A DNA stretch of 64,000 bases, taken from assembly GCF_025698545.1 (NCBI RefSeq), contig NC_068577.1, forward strand, positions 806,001 to 870,000. Direction: 5' to 3'. The position numbers and the translations under genes were made by a program. This document shows positions 63,145 to 64,000 of this stretch, piece by piece; the first letter of the stretch is position 1, and every line of letters starts with the position of its first letter. This DNA comes from Gossypium raimondii (taxonomy: Eukaryota; Streptophyta; Magnoliopsida; Malvales; Malvaceae). Below the pieces are notes generated by a model that ran no database searches, was not told the DNA's origin, and saw nothing but the letters and a program-made list of their open reading frames with translations.

Positions 63145-63651
63145 TTTGAGAGTGCATGGATGGATGCGATGATTGATGAACTGTAGCGGAATGCTCTTCA
63201 TGCAAAAGAAAACTCGCATTTGCATGCAACCGTAGGTAGAAGAAGAAGAAGAGCAGAGCCCTTCACAAATGGAACAGATCACTTCATCTTTTTGGTTGGA
63301 ATCAACTCCTCATCTGAATATTCTACCATTGGCTTTAGGGCGCATTCCACTTGCGTTTGAAACCTACATCTTAACTTGCATTTATAGACAGTTTGAAGTG
63401 ATAGTTTTGAAACAAACAAAACAGGAACTACAAAAAGATTCAGTGGAGATGGTAAGAGGGCATGGATGAAAGAAACATTGAACCTCTGCTTTGTGCTCAT
63501 CAAGACAAGATTTATGAATAAAAAACCTACAAGGTTTGCAACCATAGGTCGGACCGGATAAGTAACTCCGACATCCTCTGCACGAGCTCAGTGTACTCTC
63601 CTCTTGAATGAATAACAAGGGGTGGTGATGGATGACATGTTGAATCTTCAT
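63145..63651 (-). pseudogene. DC1 gene pseudogene (truncated, shifted)
   Basis: From an ATG at 63651 it reads MKIQHVIHHHPLLF, then GPTYGCKPCRFFIHKSCLDE and SSCFVCFKTITS, matching modules 1-2 of paralogs A and B. A frameshift near 63390 moves the match to VYKCKLRCRF...ALKPMVEYSDEE, an internal loss near 63300 removes part of module 3, and the match ends near 63145 at the RIHPCTL segment. Modules 4-8 and the coiled-coil exon are absent. Confidence 0.85.
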
Positions 63652-63659
63652 TCTTTTTT

Positions 63660-64000
63660 TAATAATTAAAATTAAATATATCAATTTAATAAATTATTAA
63701 ATTCCTCAAATAAATATATCAACTCAATTAAGTATTAATAAACTATAACTTTTTTTGTCTTAACGATTGACAAAGGGTGCTTATATATGAATTGACATGT
63801 TTAACCTCCATTCTTTTAAATAAAAAGTTGATACATTAGGTCAAGCAAAGATAGCAAAAAAAAAGTTTTTTTAAATAAAAAATTTAATAGCTTACACATA
63901 AAATAAACCATCAATATACATACAATGCATTAAATATAATTAGCCTCTCTATAACAACCACTTACTATAACAACTAAGCCTCTAGTAAAACTAATTTTTG
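63660..64000. repeat. Further copy of the 52195-52600 segment
   Basis: 'atatatcaactcaattaagtattaata' and a decayed DC1 start (63760-63815, 'gacaaagggtgcttatatatg') repeat the order at 52500-52600, followed by the TATAACAACC block (63940-64000) at the window edge. Confidence 0.6.

Overview
This window is plant nuclear DNA. Genes are split by AT-rich introns with GT-AG sites (one GC-AG), spacing is wide, and the intergenic DNA is full of LTR-retrotransposon, MITE-like and SINE-like debris. Gene families (TOC159, RPT3, ACR12, TBL, DC1 proteins) and the LTR types (TGTAACACCCC starts, CACACGGGCGTGTG-like and GGTATCGATACC motifs) suggest a eudicot, most likely a cotton relative (Malvaceae/Gossypium). 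That species guess is from memory of repeat style, not from a search.

Layout. 1-853: 5' part of a cationic amino acid transporter gene (minus strand) cut by the window edge. 2340-5418: a three-unit tandem array encoding a short CxxC...CxxC protein resembling GIR1/SIED1; only the third unit looks intact. 9261-13085 and 18700-22416: two tandem intronless TOC159 genes (minus), separated by 5.6 kb holding a probable solo LTR, a MITE and a SINE-like repeat. 23303-27440: pile-up of truncated LTRs. 29015-32840: ACR12 (plus, 10 exons), with a foldback MITE ending about 100 bp before its ATG. 33576-35750: a TBL/PMR5-type gene (minus, 5 exons) with a tandem repeat filling intron 1. 39374-42540: RPT3, a 26S proteasome ATPase (minus, 6 exons, one GC-AG intron).

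43982-64000 is a birth-and-death cluster of DC1 (Cys/His-rich C1) genes on the minus strand: two near-intact paralogs, each with an eight-DC1 exon spliced to a coiled-coil exon, plus a 5' fragment, upstream-flank relics and a pseudogene at 63145-63651. Inside it sits a dead Ty1/copia element (53488-60809, 5-bp target duplication GCTGG), itself carrying a 2.69-kb solo LTR (53901-56590, target duplication ATCTC). A duplicated copy of the copia target without the insertion is still present near 62641-62690.

The genes do not form a functional pathway. Three encode plastid-directed or plastid-envelope products (two TOC159, ACR12); the others are housekeeping (RPT3), wall modification (TBL), transport (CAT) and probable signalling or stress families (DC1, GIR-like). 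The main biology is local duplication followed by decay and transposon insertion. I found no convincing novel system; the items most worth checking are the DC1 plus coiled-coil architecture, the duplicated TOC159 receptors and the dated insertion history.
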